Origin: Thermohalobaculum sp038534135
GTDB taxonomy: Bacteria; Pseudomonadota; Alphaproteobacteria; Rhodobacterales; Rhodobacteraceae
Direction of reading: 5' to 3'
Length of the DNA: 64,000 nt
NCBI GenBank assembly: GCA_038534135.1
Contig: JBCAXJ010000003.1
Coordinates: forward strand, 62,001 to 126,000
This document shows positions 1-8,989 of this stretch, one piece after another. The notes beneath the pieces are model-generated. The model saw only the letters and a program-made list of their open reading frames with translations, searched no databases and was not told the DNA's origin. A program made the translations under genes and the position numbers. The stretch's first letter is position 1; each line of letters begins with the position of its first letter.

Positions 1-53
1 CTGCTACTGCTCTTCAGAGCGCATAGAAGCGTTGCTGACGGGCAAGGATTCAT

Positions 54-1232
54 ATGACCGAAGCAGGATTGAAGCGCCGGATCGGGCTGGGACTGCTGAC
101 CTTCTACGGCGTCGGCGTCATGATCGGTGCGGGGATCTATGTCCTCGTCGGACATGTGGCTGGCGAAACCGGTGGATGGGCACCGCTGGCATTCCTGGTC
201 GCCGGGATGGTGGCCGCGCCGACGGCGGTCTCTTACGCCGAATTGTCAGTGCGCATCCCCGAAAGCGCAGGGGAGGCGGCCTATGTCCGCGCCGCAACCG
301 GGTCTGGAAGCCTTGCCGCACTGATCGGTCTTGCGGTGGCCATGGTCGGGGTCGTCTCAGCAGCGGCGGTGCTGAACGGCGGCGTCGGGTACCTGCGGTC
401 ACTGATCGACGTGCCTTCCGAAATCCTGGCGATCATCATCGTCCTTCTCCTCGGCGCGGCCGCGATCATCGGCGTGCTGGAATCGCTCGCTTTCGCGGCT
501 GTCCTGACACTGATCGAGGTCGTCGGCCTGTTCATCGTTGTCGGTGCGGGCTTCAGCTTCCCGGCCGATCTGCCACCCGGACCACCGTTCGCGATGTCTG
601 GTCTGGCCGCCGGGGCGCTGTTGGCCTTCTTCGCCTTCATCGGGTTCGAAGACATGGTCAACATGGCCGAGGAAACCCGTGATCCCGAACGCACCATGCC
701 CCGCGCGATCATCGCCGCGATGGCGCTGACGACACTGATCTACATTCTGGTTGCCTGGGCCGCCGTCCGTGCCGTCCCGTCGGAGACATTGGCAGGCTCG
801 GAGCGTCCTCTGGCGCTGGTGTTTGAAACCGCAACCGGGCGCAACGCCGGCTTCCTGGCGGCCATCGCGGTCGCGGCGGCGCTGAACGGGGTTCTCGCGC
901 AGATCGTCATGGCCTCGCGGGTGCTGTACGGGCTGGGGCGGTTCGCGCCGGTCTTCGCGATCTTCCACCACACCCATCCGCGCTTTGGGACGCCGGTGCT
1001 CGCCACAGTGCTGTGCGTTGTCATTGTCTTGGTCCTTGCTCTGACCTTGCCGATCGCGCAATTGGCAGAGCTCACCTCGACCGTCCTGCTGGTGATCTTC
1101 ACGGCGATCAACCTGACCCTGATCGCGATCAAGCGCCATAGTCGGGCCGAAGGCTTCCGGGCGCCGGTCTGGGTTCCTTGGCTCGGTCTGATCCTTTCCG
1201 TGGCGGCGCTGGGATGGAGTTTGCTTGGGTGA
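54..1232 (+). CDS. APC superfamily amino-acid/polyamine permease
   Basis: Inner-membrane secondary transporter, 392 residues. The N-terminus (KRRIGLGLLTFYGVGVMIGAGIY) has the first-helix GxGxMIGAGI pattern of APC (amino acid-polyamine-organocation) permeases, and a second conserved block with FAFIGFED sits near residue 195. About eleven hydrophobic segments run to the C-terminus, slightly short of the usual twelve. The substrate cannot be read from sequence; a cationic or neutral amino acid is a family-level guess. It lies just upstream of murB, where division-cluster genes would be expected, and is separated from it by a 165-bp gap holding a hairpin. Confidence 0.85.
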   Translation: MTEAGLKRRIGLGLLTFYGVGVMIGAGIYVLVGHVAGETGGWAPLAFLVAGMVAAPTAVSYAELSVRIPESAGEAAYVRAATGSGSLAALIGLAVAMVGVVSAAAVLNGGVGYLRSLIDVPSEILAIIIVLLLGAAAIIGVLESLAFAAVLTLIEVVGLFIVVGAGFSFPADLPPGPPFAMSGLAAGALLAFFAFIGFEDMVNMAEETRDPERTMPRAIIAAMALTTLIYILVAWAAVRAVPSETLAGSERPLALVFETATGRNAGFLAAIAVAAALNGVLAQIVMASRVLYGLGRFAPVFAIFHHTHPRFGTPVLATVLCVVIVLVLALTLPIAQLAELTSTVLLVIFTAINLTLIAIKRHSRAEGFRAPVWVPWLGLILSVAALGWSLLG

Positions 1233-1249
1233 CCGCAGCGAAGCGAGGC

Positions 1250-1276
1250 ACCGGAACTCAAGACTGTGTTTCCGGT
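1250..1276 (+). terminator. Possible hairpin terminator after the APC permease
   Basis: Perfect 7-bp inverted repeat ACCGGAA/TTCCGGT with a 13-nt loop, 18 bp past the permease stop codon. There is no clear T tract, so it may be a weak terminator or an mRNA-end stabiliser separating the permease from murB. Confidence 0.35.
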
Positions 1277-1397
1277 TGGTCGGCAGGTGATCGTGCTTTA
1301 AGACAGCGACCTCGGCAATGCTGTGCAAAGATCGCCTGGCGCCCTTACGGGGAAGGGTCGGGCGCTGCCTCGCTCTGCGAGGGACTGCGGGTGACAT

Positions 1398-2336
1398 ATG
1401 GATCTCTCTCACATCGATGTTCGGGGAAGGCTCGAGCAGTCTCGCGATCTCGCCCCCCTGACCTGGCTGCGCGTCGGTGGGCCCGCTGAGTGGCTGTTCC
1501 AGCCTGCCGATCACGATGACTTGTGCGATTTCCTGCAAGCTCTGCCGCCGGAAGTCCCTGTCACCCCGCTCGGCGTCTGCTCCAACCTGATCATCCGGGA
1601 TGGCGGTCTCCCCGGCGTCGCAATCCGTCTGGGCCGGGCGTTCAGCGGTGTCGAGATCCTGAGCGATCATCGGGTCCGCGCAGGGGCCGCAATGCTCGAT
1701 GCACATGTCGCCAAGCAAGCGGCCGAGGCGGGTATCGCCGGTCTGGAATTCCTGCGCACCATTCCCGGCGCCGTCGGCGGTGCTGTGAAGATGAACGCCG
1801 GGTGCTACGGCAGCTACATGGCGGACGTGGTTGAAAGCGTGGAAGTGGTCACCCGAACGGGCGAGACCGCGACCCTGTCGCCGGGCGATCTCAATTTCGA
1901 GTACCGCGCCAGCGCTGTTCCGGACGACATGGTGATCACCTCGGCGATCCTGCGCGGCAAACCGGGAGATCCAAAAGACATCCACGCAAAGATGGATGCA
2001 GCCCTCGCCAAACGGGCCGAGTCCCAGCCGGTCAAGCAGCGCTCCTGCGGATCAACGTTCCGGAATCCGGCGGGTTACTCCTCGACCGGGCAGGCGGGTG
2101 ACGCAATGGATCTGAAGGCCTGGAAGGTCATCGACGATGCGGGTTGCCGGGGCCTGCGCAAAGGCGGTGCGCAGATGTCGGAAATGCACTCCAACTTCCT
2201 GATCAACACGGGACATGCCACTGCCGCTGACCTCGAAGACCTCGGCGAAGAGGTCCGCGCGCGGGTAAAAACGCATTCTGGACACGATTTGATTTGGGAA
2301 ATCCGCAGGATCGGGGTTAGAGTCTCGCGTCGGTAG
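1398..2336 (+). CDS. murB: UDP-N-acetylenolpyruvoylglucosamine reductase MurB
   Basis: Cytoplasmic FAD enzyme that reduces UDP-GlcNAc-enolpyruvate to UDP-MurNAc with NADPH, the second committed step of peptidoglycan synthesis. 312 residues. The FAD-binding N-terminus has LTWLRVGGPAEWLFQP and LGVCSNLIIRDGG; the central block IPGAVGGAVKMNAGCYG and the C-terminal GSTFRNP and KGGAQMSEMHSNFLIN are the substrate and catalytic motifs of type IIa MurB. The ATG at 1398 starts directly at the conserved region. It heads the cell-wall/division run murB-ddl-ftsQ-ftsA-ftsZ. Confidence 0.97.
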   Translation: MDLSHIDVRGRLEQSRDLAPLTWLRVGGPAEWLFQPADHDDLCDFLQALPPEVPVTPLGVCSNLIIRDGGLPGVAIRLGRAFSGVEILSDHRVRAGAAMLDAHVAKQAAEAGIAGLEFLRTIPGAVGGAVKMNAGCYGSYMADVVESVEVVTRTGETATLSPGDLNFEYRASAVPDDMVITSAILRGKPGDPKDIHAKMDAALAKRAESQPVKQRSCGSTFRNPAGYSSTGQAGDAMDLKAWKVIDDAGCRGLRKGGAQMSEMHSNFLINTGHATAADLEDLGEEVRARVKTHSGHDLIWEIRRIGVRVSRR

Positions 2337-2413
2337 TAAAAGATCTGCTGCGGGCCCGAATCACCGGAAACGAATAATCAAAACCGGGATCGGACAACTT
2401 GTTGAGGGCGCGG

Positions 2414-3331
2414 ATGTCGAGCAGGACATTCAACCGCGTCGTGGTGCTGAAGGGTGGTCCGTCTGCCGAGCGGGAAGTCTCGCTTGTCAGCGGAGCGGAA
2501 TGTGCGGGGGCGCTGCGCCGCGTAGGGTACGATGTCGACGAGATCGACGCTGGAGAGGATCTGGCGGCGGTCTTAAACGATGTGCGCCCGGATGTGGTCT
2601 TCAATGCATTGCATGGCCGCTGGGGCGAGGACGGCTGTGTCCAGGGACTCCTGGAATGGCTGAAAATTCCGTACACGCATTCCGGTGTTCTGGCCTCGGC
2701 ACTTGCGATGGACAAGGAACGCACCAAGGCCGCCTATCGCGCTACCGGACTGCCGATCGCGACCGGGCGCCTTGTCCCGAAGGACGAGATCACGCGCAGC
2801 CACCCGATGGCGCCGCCCTACGTCGTGAAGCCTTATAACGAGGGATCATCGGTCGGCATCTACATCGTCGCGGAAGGTGCGAACAGCCCGGCACAGCTTG
2901 CCGCCGACGCGCCAGACGTGATGCTGGTCGAAGAATTCGTTCCGGGTCGCGAGATGACCACAGCCGTGATGGGCGACCGGGCGATGGCGGTCACGGACAT
3001 CATCGCCGCCACAGGTTGGTATGACTACCATGCGAAATATGCAGCGGGCGGCTCGCGCCACGTGGTCAACGATGGCATCCCCGAGGACATCCGGGCTGCG
3101 TGTCTCGACTATGCCCTGCGGGCGCATCAGGCGCTTGGCTGCCGCGGGGTGAGCCGCACGGATTTCCGCTGGGACGAGAGCAAGGGACTCGACGGTCTGA
3201 TCCTGCTCGAGACCAACACCCAGCCCGGCATGACCCCGACCTCGCTGGCACCCGAGCAGGCGGGCTATCTGGGCATCTCGTTCGAGGACCTGTGTCATTG
3301 GCTGGTGGAGGACGCCTCATGTGGCCGCTGA
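2414..3331 (+). CDS. ddl: D-alanine--D-alanine ligase
   Basis: ATP-grasp ligase that makes the D-Ala-D-Ala dipeptide for peptidoglycan precursors in the cytoplasm. About 305 residues from the ATG at 2414; an in-frame TTG at 2399 would add five residues. Visible motifs are LKGGPSAEREVSL (N-terminal substrate loop), FNALHGRWGEDG, YTHSGVLASALAMDK, the ATP-grasp KPYNEGSSVGI and the C-terminal ETNTQPGMTPTSL Mg/ATP-binding block. The 3' end overlaps ftsQ by 13 nt, indicating coupled translation. Confidence 0.97.
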   Translation: MSSRTFNRVVVLKGGPSAEREVSLVSGAECAGALRRVGYDVDEIDAGEDLAAVLNDVRPDVVFNALHGRWGEDGCVQGLLEWLKIPYTHSGVLASALAMDKERTKAAYRATGLPIATGRLVPKDEITRSHPMAPPYVVKPYNEGSSVGIYIVAEGANSPAQLAADAPDVMLVEEFVPGREMTTAVMGDRAMAVTDIIAATGWYDYHAKYAAGGSRHVVNDGIPEDIRAACLDYALRAHQALGCRGVSRTDFRWDESKGLDGLILLETNTQPGMTPTSLAPEQAGYLGISFEDLCHWLVEDASCGR

Positions 3332-4299
3332 CACGTAAGCCCAAGACACCGGACCGGCCGCGCGTCAATGTCGAGGTGACATTGCCCAAGGCGCCGCCGA
3401 AGTCGCTGAAACTGCTGATGGATCTGCGGCCCGATGCGCAAAAGCGCAAGCCCGGCCCCTCGAAGCTCGCCTACCGTCTGACGCGAAGCTGGAAGAAGGT
3501 CTGGGTCCGGCGCACGGCGCTGATCGTCTTGCCGCTGGCGCTGGTCGCGCTGGTGGCGTGGCGCGTGGCGACCGATCCGTTCGTGATTGCTTTTGTCGAC
3601 GTGCAGCGCGGCAAATTCGCCGACATGATGTCCGAACGCCCCGAGTTTGCTGTGCATGGCGTGCGCATCCGCGGTGCCTCCGAACCGCTCGAGGCCCGCA
3701 TCACCCCGGTGCTCGAGCTTCCGGCCAAGCCGTCTTCGCTGAACATCGATGTGGCCGCGATGCAGGCCCGGATCATCGATCTCGCCCCCGTCAGGGATGC
3801 GCACGTTACGCTGACGGCGAACGGTATCCTCGACATCGCCGTGGAGGAGCGGGTCGGCGAAGCGCTGTGGCGCGATGAGGAAGGCGGCCTCTGGCTGGTG
3901 GACCGCGATGGCATCGAAATCGCGCCCGTCGCAGAGCGCAAGATCCGCAGCGATCTTCCGCTGGTGCTGGGACGTGGCGCGCCACGCGCAATGGACGAGG
4001 CGCTCGAGATCTTCGCCGCCGCACCGGATCTGCGGCCGCGTTTGCGGGCGATCGTCCGGATCGGCGAGCGGCGCTGGAACGTCGTGCTGGACCGTGGCTT
4101 GACCATTCTGCTGCCAGAGAGTGCACCGCGCGCCGCGCTCGAGCGTGTGATGGCGTGGCATTTCGGTGAAGAGCTTCTGGATCGTGGACTGTCCGCTGTG
4201 GACATGCGGTTGGCCGAACGGCCGACCCTGCGCATGACAGAAGAGGCAGCGGAGATCTATTTGCGAAACCTGACCGATGACGACGGGGAAGACACATGA
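3319..4299 (+). CDS. ftsQ: Cell division protein FtsQ
   Basis: Bitopic inner-membrane divisome protein. The ATG at 3319 lies inside the end of ddl and gives 326 residues; the open frame extends further upstream but that part is ddl in another frame. A basic cytoplasmic N-terminus of roughly 75 residues (KLAYRLTRSWKKVWVRR) precedes one transmembrane helix (TALIVLPLALVALVAW). The rest is periplasmic and matches the POTRA/beta arrangement of FtsQ (FAVHGVRIRGAS, VEERVGEALW, DMRLAERPTLR). The stop overlaps the ftsA start as ATGA. Confidence 0.95.
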   Translation: MWPLTRKPKTPDRPRVNVEVTLPKAPPKSLKLLMDLRPDAQKRKPGPSKLAYRLTRSWKKVWVRRTALIVLPLALVALVAWRVATDPFVIAFVDVQRGKFADMMSERPEFAVHGVRIRGASEPLEARITPVLELPAKPSSLNIDVAAMQARIIDLAPVRDAHVTLTANGILDIAVEERVGEALWRDEEGGLWLVDRDGIEIAPVAERKIRSDLPLVLGRGAPRAMDEALEIFAAAPDLRPRLRAIVRIGERRWNVVLDRGLTILLPESAPRAALERVMAWHFGEELLDRGLSAVDMRLAERPTLRMTEEAAEIYLRNLTDDDGEDT

Positions 4300-5642
4300 A
4301 CTTCGCCCGCGTCGCACCCTACCGCGCCCAGCGCACCCGGCTGCACACGGCGATCAAGCGCGGGCGCTTGGCGGTGCTGGATATCGGCTCGTCCAAGATC
4401 ACCTGCCTGATCCTGCGCATCAATCCCGACATGATGCAGGATGGCGAGGGGCGTGATCGCTACGGTGCTGCCGTGTTCGGCGCGCTCGAGGTTGCGGGTG
4501 CCCGGACCGTTCAGGCGCGCGGCATCCGCCGGGGCGAGATTGTCGACATGAACGAGGTTTGCCGGGCGATCCGCCAGGCCCTGCTCGCCGCCGAGAATAT
4601 GGCCGCGCCTAAGGTCGAGCGCGTCGATCAGGTCATCGTCTCGTTCTCTGGCGGAAATCCCGAAAGCATGATGACCGAGGCCGAGATCGAGACCGAGACC
4701 GGGCGCGTGACCGACCGCGACTTCTCGATGGTGCTGCACGAATGTCCTGACCCGCCGATGCGCGCGGGCCGTCAGATCCTGCATGCCCAGCCCTGCGAGA
4801 TTGCGGTCGACTATCGCGGCGGGATCGCCGACCCACGGGGCATGACGGCCCGCAAGCTCTCGGTCGCGATGCACGTCATGGCGGTGGACGAACGTCCGCT
4901 GAACGATCTGATGGAGTGCATCCGTCAATGCGATCTGGATCTGGCGGGCGTGGTGTCGGCACCCTATGCGTCAGCACTCTCGGCCTTGGTCGAGGACGAG
5001 CAGCGCGCTGGTGCGATCTGCATAGACATGGGCGGCGGCGGGACGTCGATCTCCGTCTTCCTGCGCGATCACCTGATGTGTGTCGACCATGTCCGTTATG
5101 GCGGCGACCATGTCACCGGCGACATCGCGGCAGGCCTGATGATGAGCCAGTCCACCGCCGAACGGATCAAGACGCTTTACGGCGGGCTGATCCCGACAGG
5201 TGCCGATGATCGGGAGATGATCGACGCCCCCCGGATTGGCGAGGAAGATCTGCCCGATCGCCGACAGATCTCGCGCGGGATGCTGATCGGTGTGATCCGC
5301 CCGCGGCTCGAGGAAACCCTTCAGATGATCCGCGCGCGGATGGAGGCGCTCGGCGTCGATCAACTGCCGGGCTCGGGCCTCGTGGTGACCGGTGCGGCCT
5401 GTCAGTTGCAGGGCATGGACGAGTTGGTCGCCCGCGTGCTCGGGCGCCGCCCCCGCATCGGCAAGCCGCTGCGGATCGCCGGGCTGCCGCAGTCGCTGAG
5501 CGGGCCGGACTTCTCCACGGCGGTCGGCCTCGCGGTCTATGCGCTGCGTCCTCATGACGAACTTTGGGACTTCGAAGCACCGCGTCTAGGCGCGCGCGGG
5601 AAGGCAGGCGATATGTTGCGTTGGTTTAAACGTGCATGGTGA
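4296..5642 (+). CDS. ftsA: Cell division protein FtsA
   Basis: Actin-like ATPase that tethers FtsZ filaments to the membrane. 448 residues. The ATPase phosphate-1 motif is LAVLDIGSSKITCL, the phosphate-2 motif AICIDMGGGGTSISVF, and the adenosine region SGLVVTGAACQLQGMDEL. A C-terminal amphipathic helix (GDMLRWFKRAW) is the membrane-targeting sequence expected in FtsA. Its ATG overlaps the ftsQ stop (ATGA), so both are probably translated as a coupled pair. Confidence 0.97.
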   Translation: MNFARVAPYRAQRTRLHTAIKRGRLAVLDIGSSKITCLILRINPDMMQDGEGRDRYGAAVFGALEVAGARTVQARGIRRGEIVDMNEVCRAIRQALLAAENMAAPKVERVDQVIVSFSGGNPESMMTEAEIETETGRVTDRDFSMVLHECPDPPMRAGRQILHAQPCEIAVDYRGGIADPRGMTARKLSVAMHVMAVDERPLNDLMECIRQCDLDLAGVVSAPYASALSALVEDEQRAGAICIDMGGGGTSISVFLRDHLMCVDHVRYGGDHVTGDIAAGLMMSQSTAERIKTLYGGLIPTGADDREMIDAPRIGEEDLPDRRQISRGMLIGVIRPRLEETLQMIRARMEALGVDQLPGSGLVVTGAACQLQGMDELVARVLGRRPRIGKPLRIAGLPQSLSGPDFSTAVGLAVYALRPHDELWDFEAPRLGARGKAGDMLRWFKRAW

Positions 5643-5770
5643 AAGTTGGTGACCCAGAGGTTGAAATGCGGTAACCTATTGGCAACAAAAAAAGAACCGG
5701 TGACAAAAAGCATTAAAACCGCCGGATAAACTGAGGCAGAACAACAAGAAATGAACAAAGGCGAGCAGAC
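5643..5770 (+). promoter_or_regulatory. ftsA-ftsZ intergenic leader
   Basis: 128-bp gap, markedly more AT-rich than its surroundings, containing an A7 run and several short A/T stretches before the ftsZ ribosome-binding region. It is large enough to hold a separate ftsZ promoter, as is common in alphaproteobacteria. No confident -35/-10 pair or regulator box was identified. Confidence 0.4.
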
Positions 5771-7501
5771 ATGGCAATTAATCTCGTAGAACCGGACGAG
5801 CACGACCTGCGTGCGCGCATCACTGTATTCGGCGTCGGCGGGGCCGGTGGCAACGCCGTCAACAACATGATCGAAAAACAGTTGGAAGGCGTGGACTTCA
5901 TCGCCGCCAACACGGATGCACAGGCGCTGGCGAATTCCCAGGCGCCACGGACGCTGCAGCTTGGCACGGGCGTGACGCGCGGTCTTGGCGCTGGCTCGAA
6001 GCCCGAGGTCGGGATGCGCGCTGCCGAGGAAACCATGGAGGACCTCGCGGCCCAACTCGACGGGTGCCACATGTGCTTCATCACCGCCGGAATGGGTGGC
6101 GGCACCGGCACCGGTGCGGCCCCGATCGTCGCGCGGATTGCGCGCGAGATGGGGATCCTGACCGTCGGTGTCGTGACCAAACCCTTCCACTTTGAAGGCG
6201 CGCGCCGCATGAAAGTGGCCGAGGACGGCATCGACGAGATGCAGCAGGTCGTCGATACGCTGATCGTCATCCCGAACCAGAACCTGTTCCAGGTTGCCTC
6301 GGAACGCACGACGTTTGTCGAGGCATTCCAGATGGCCGATGACGTCCTTTACCAGGGCGTTCAGGGCGTGACCGACCTGATGGTGCGCCCCGGCATGATC
6401 AACCTGGATTTCGCCGATGTCCGCTCGGTGATGGAGGAGATGGGCAAGGCGATGATGGGCACGGGCGAGGCCGACGGCGAGACCCGCGCCATCGACGCTG
6501 CCGAGAAGGCCATCGCGAACCCACTGTTGGACGAGGTCAGCCTGAAGGGTGCCAAGGGCGTTCTGATCAACATCACCGGCGGCTACGATCTGACACTGTT
6601 CGAAATGGACGAAGCTGCGAACCGGATCAAGGAAGAGGTCGACGCGGACGCCATGATCAAGTTCGGCTCGGCCATCGATCCGGGCCTGGAAGGCAAGATG
6701 CGCGTCTCGGTCGTCGCGACGGGCATCGATGCCGAACATGTTCAGGCACGTGTGCCATCGGATGCCCCGGCGCGCCGGAAGCCGGTCGAGACCGACCCGG
6801 GGATTCTCGCGGCGATCCGCGGCCAGCGTCGTCCGGAAGAAGCGGAACCGGCACAGGCTGAAGTCGCGGCGGATGTGAGCTCGGACGCTGAAGCGGAGAC
6901 CGAGATCGACGAGGAAGCAGAGGTCGCGGCCAAGACCGAAGAAACGTCAGCGCCCGCTGAAGAACCGGCGGTCGCTCAGGCGCGTGAGATGCCGGAAGTC
7001 GAACGGTTCGCTGACCCGGTGCGCGCTGAGGAACCAGCCGCCGCCGCACCAGAGCCGCGCTCGCGCGATGCACGGTATGCAACGGCCCCGTCGCCCGCCG
7101 ATATCCGTGCGCGGGCCGAGGAAGTGCGCCAGCGTGCCCTGGCCGCCCGCGCACGCAAGGAGCAAGAGCGTCAGCAAGTCCCTCATGACGAGGAACCTGC
7201 GCTGTTTCAGCTCGACGAAGGATCGTTCGAAGCCCGTCCTCTGTCACGGCCCGAACGTCTCGCCGATGCGCCGGAACCGGCCGCTGCTCAGGCACGAAGC
7301 TCGGACGCCAAACCGGAAAGCGAAGGCTCGGGCCGCAGCGGGCTGTTTACGATCAACAAGTTGATCCACCGGGTCGCCGGCCATAGTAGCCCCGATGACA
7401 GTGCGGCAGAGGCACCCGCAGCGCGGACCGAACCCTCGGCACCGCGCATCGATGACGGTGCGGGAGAAATCCCGGCCTTCCTGCGGCGCCAGGCGAATTG
7501 A
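5771..7501 (+). CDS. ftsZ: Cell division protein FtsZ
   Basis: Tubulin-like GTPase forming the Z-ring at midcell. 576 residues, long for FtsZ. The GTPase core occupies about residues 1-320 with VGGAGGNAVNNMI, the tubulin signature GGGTGTGAAP and the T7 loop NLDFADVRSVM. Residues about 325-560 form a low-complexity Ala/Glu/Pro/Arg-rich linker like the extended linkers of other alphaproteobacteria. The C-terminal peptide GEIPAFLRRQAN is the FtsA/partner-binding tail. It is convergent with the histidine kinase gene; a long hairpin lies between them. Confidence 0.98.
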   Translation: MAINLVEPDEHDLRARITVFGVGGAGGNAVNNMIEKQLEGVDFIAANTDAQALANSQAPRTLQLGTGVTRGLGAGSKPEVGMRAAEETMEDLAAQLDGCHMCFITAGMGGGTGTGAAPIVARIAREMGILTVGVVTKPFHFEGARRMKVAEDGIDEMQQVVDTLIVIPNQNLFQVASERTTFVEAFQMADDVLYQGVQGVTDLMVRPGMINLDFADVRSVMEEMGKAMMGTGEADGETRAIDAAEKAIANPLLDEVSLKGAKGVLINITGGYDLTLFEMDEAANRIKEEVDADAMIKFGSAIDPGLEGKMRVSVVATGIDAEHVQARVPSDAPARRKPVETDPGILAAIRGQRRPEEAEPAQAEVAADVSSDAEAETEIDEEAEVAAKTEETSAPAEEPAVAQAREMPEVERFADPVRAEEPAAAAPEPRSRDARYATAPSPADIRARAEEVRQRALAARARKEQERQQVPHDEEPALFQLDEGSFEARPLSRPERLADAPEPAAAQARSSDAKPESEGSGRSGLFTINKLIHRVAGHSSPDDSAAEAPAARTEPSAPRIDDGAGEIPAFLRRQAN

Positions 7502-7528
7502 TCGTCTGCATTTAACGAGAACCAACGG

Positions 7529-7560
7529 CGCCGTGAAAGCTGAAACGAGCTTTCGCGGCG
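7529..7560. terminator. Bidirectional hairpin between ftsZ and the histidine kinase gene
   Basis: Inverted repeat of 13 pairs with one G-T wobble: left arm CGCCGTGAAAGCT, right arm AGCTTTCGCGGCG, loop of six bases. It lies between two convergent stop codons (7501 and 7565), the expected position for a shared terminator. There is no long T run on either side. Confidence 0.6.
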
Positions 7561-7564
7561 ACGT

Positions 7565-8731
7565 CTAAGCGGCGCGCTTTTTCGAAGGACCGGTCGTCAG
7601 CGCTGGCAACAAAAGCCGCAGCTCGCATCCGGCGCCGGGCGTGGTGCTGAGCGTCACGGCACCACCTGACTGACGCGCAAACCCCTCGATCATAGGCAGA
7701 CCAAGGCCCGCAGAGCGTTCCTGCGATCGTGTGGTGAAGAACGGCTGAAACGACTGCGCCAGCACATCGTGTGTCATCCCGGCACCTGTGTCCGAGATCG
7801 ACAGAAGCACATACCGCCCAGGCGCTGTCCGAGCAACGCTGAGCTCATAGTCCGTGCTCGAAAGCTCGACATTCGCCGACAGCATCCTCACGTGGCCAGC
7901 ACCGTTCAACGCCGCCAGCGCGTTCGAGAGAGCTTCGGCACACGCCTGGCACAGAAGCTTCGGGTCTGCCTCGACCGGCCAAAGATCGGGACACAGAACT
8001 GTGTCGACAGTCACGTCCGGGGGGATCGACTTGCCCGCGTCCCGCAGGGTTCCTGTGACGATCTTGTTCACATCGCATCGTTCCGGGCGCAGGTAGGTCT
8101 GACGGCTGAACGCCAGAAGCCGGTCCGTCACCGCATTGCCTTGCGCGACAGCGGCGTCGATCTCGGTCATGCAGGTCTCGACCTCGCCGCGTTGCAACGC
8201 AAGCCGCGCAAGCTCTGCGTTGCCCTGCACGACCTGAAGCAGGTTGTTGAATATGTGCGCGACCCCGCCGCAGATGTCCTGAGCATCCGGCGAGCAACGA
8301 TCGTCGACGATCGTCGGCCCGGCGCCGTCCCGCGGCTCGGTGTCCCTGCAGTCCGTGATATCGAACCAAATTCCGACGACGCCGCCGTCATCGGTCCGGC
8401 GTTCGCGCACCAGAAAACGCCGCCCGTCGCAAAGACGCCGCTCTGCGGTTGTTCCGGTCTCGCGCGCGCGCAGCCGCTCCGTCACCCAGGCGGTCGGATC
8501 GTCTCCGACACCCTCGATCTGACCCCGCACGACCAGTTCAGCGAGCAGGTCCGGGAAATAAGCACCGGCCCGGATCATCGGCGCGATCTTGAAATTGATG
8601 CGCTCGTAAGCCTTGTTCCACGCGCGCAGGTGATCCCGCGCATCGTAATAGGCAAACCCGATGTCAAGCTGATCCATAGCAAACGTCAATATGCCTGCCT
8701 TGGCGTGTGCAAGTGGATCCGAGTAGGTCAT
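7565..8731 (-). CDS. PAS-domain sensor histidine kinase (cytoplasmic)
   Basis: 388 residues with no transmembrane segment. A PAS domain at about 15-125 (DQLDIGFAYYDARDHLRAWN, ending IWFDITDC) is followed by a dimerisation/phosphoacceptor helix GGVAHIFNNLLQVV with His159, and a HATPase_c domain at about 235-380. The latter has an N-box region (EALSNALAAL), G1 (ISDTGAGM), F-box (QPFFTTR) and G2 (GLGLPMI). The residue after the phosphoacceptor His is Ile, where relatives usually have Asp or Glu (HDFNNLL). No receiver domain is fused and no response-regulator gene is adjacent. A TTAA-N7-TTAA box lies 45 bp upstream of the start. Confidence 0.88.
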   Translation of the reverse strand: MTYSDPLAHAKAGILTFAMDQLDIGFAYYDARDHLRAWNKAYERINFKIAPMIRAGAYFPDLLAELVVRGQIEGVGDDPTAWVTERLRARETGTTAERRLCDGRRFLVRERRTDDGGVVGIWFDITDCRDTEPRDGAGPTIVDDRCSPDAQDICGGVAHIFNNLLQVVQGNAELARLALQRGEVETCMTEIDAAVAQGNAVTDRLLAFSRQTYLRPERCDVNKIVTGTLRDAGKSIPPDVTVDTVLCPDLWPVEADPKLLCQACAEALSNALAALNGAGHVRMLSANVELSSTDYELSVARTAPGRYVLLSISDTGAGMTHDVLAQSFQPFFTTRSQERSAGLGLPMIEGFARQSGGAVTLSTTPGAGCELRLLLPALTTGPSKKRAA

Positions 8732-8776
8732 CGTTCATCCAGCAGTAAACACTTTAATAACAGTGAGCAGAGTCGC

Positions 8777-8792
8777 TTAACAAAGCGTTAAC
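8777..8792. promoter_or_regulatory. CtrA-type binding site TTAA-N7-TTAA
   Basis: The sequence TTAACAAAGCGTTAAC matches the full CtrA consensus TTAA-N7-TTAA known from Caulobacter and Rhodobacterales. It lies 45 bp before the histidine kinase start (8731, minus strand) and about 200 bp before lpxC (8990, plus strand), so it most plausibly controls the kinase. The rest of the 258-bp divergent gap shows no other clear element. Confidence 0.6.
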
Positions 8793-8989
8793 TCCGGCCC
8801 GCAGCGGCGCTCCTGTGCCGGATCGGACCGGTGCGTGTGTTGCAAAGCGACATAATCAGTGATTTGAGGATTAAGCATGCCGTCTGTACCTATGAGTGTG
8901 TTGAGTTGGGTATGCGCGGGGAAGCTCGCGCTCTGAGGTAACAATAATACTGAAGCTGCGACAGAGATCGTGGCCGGAACAGAGGCGAC

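Noticed and set aside
30..682. 216-codon ORF overlapping the permease start
   Set aside because: Out-of-frame shadow with Arg-rich product; the permease frame has clear membrane helices.
399..1985. Long minus-strand ORF (528 codons) opposite the permease and murB
   Set aside because: Antisense to two clear genes in a GC-rich genome; low-complexity His/Asp/Arg/Gln-rich product with no domain.
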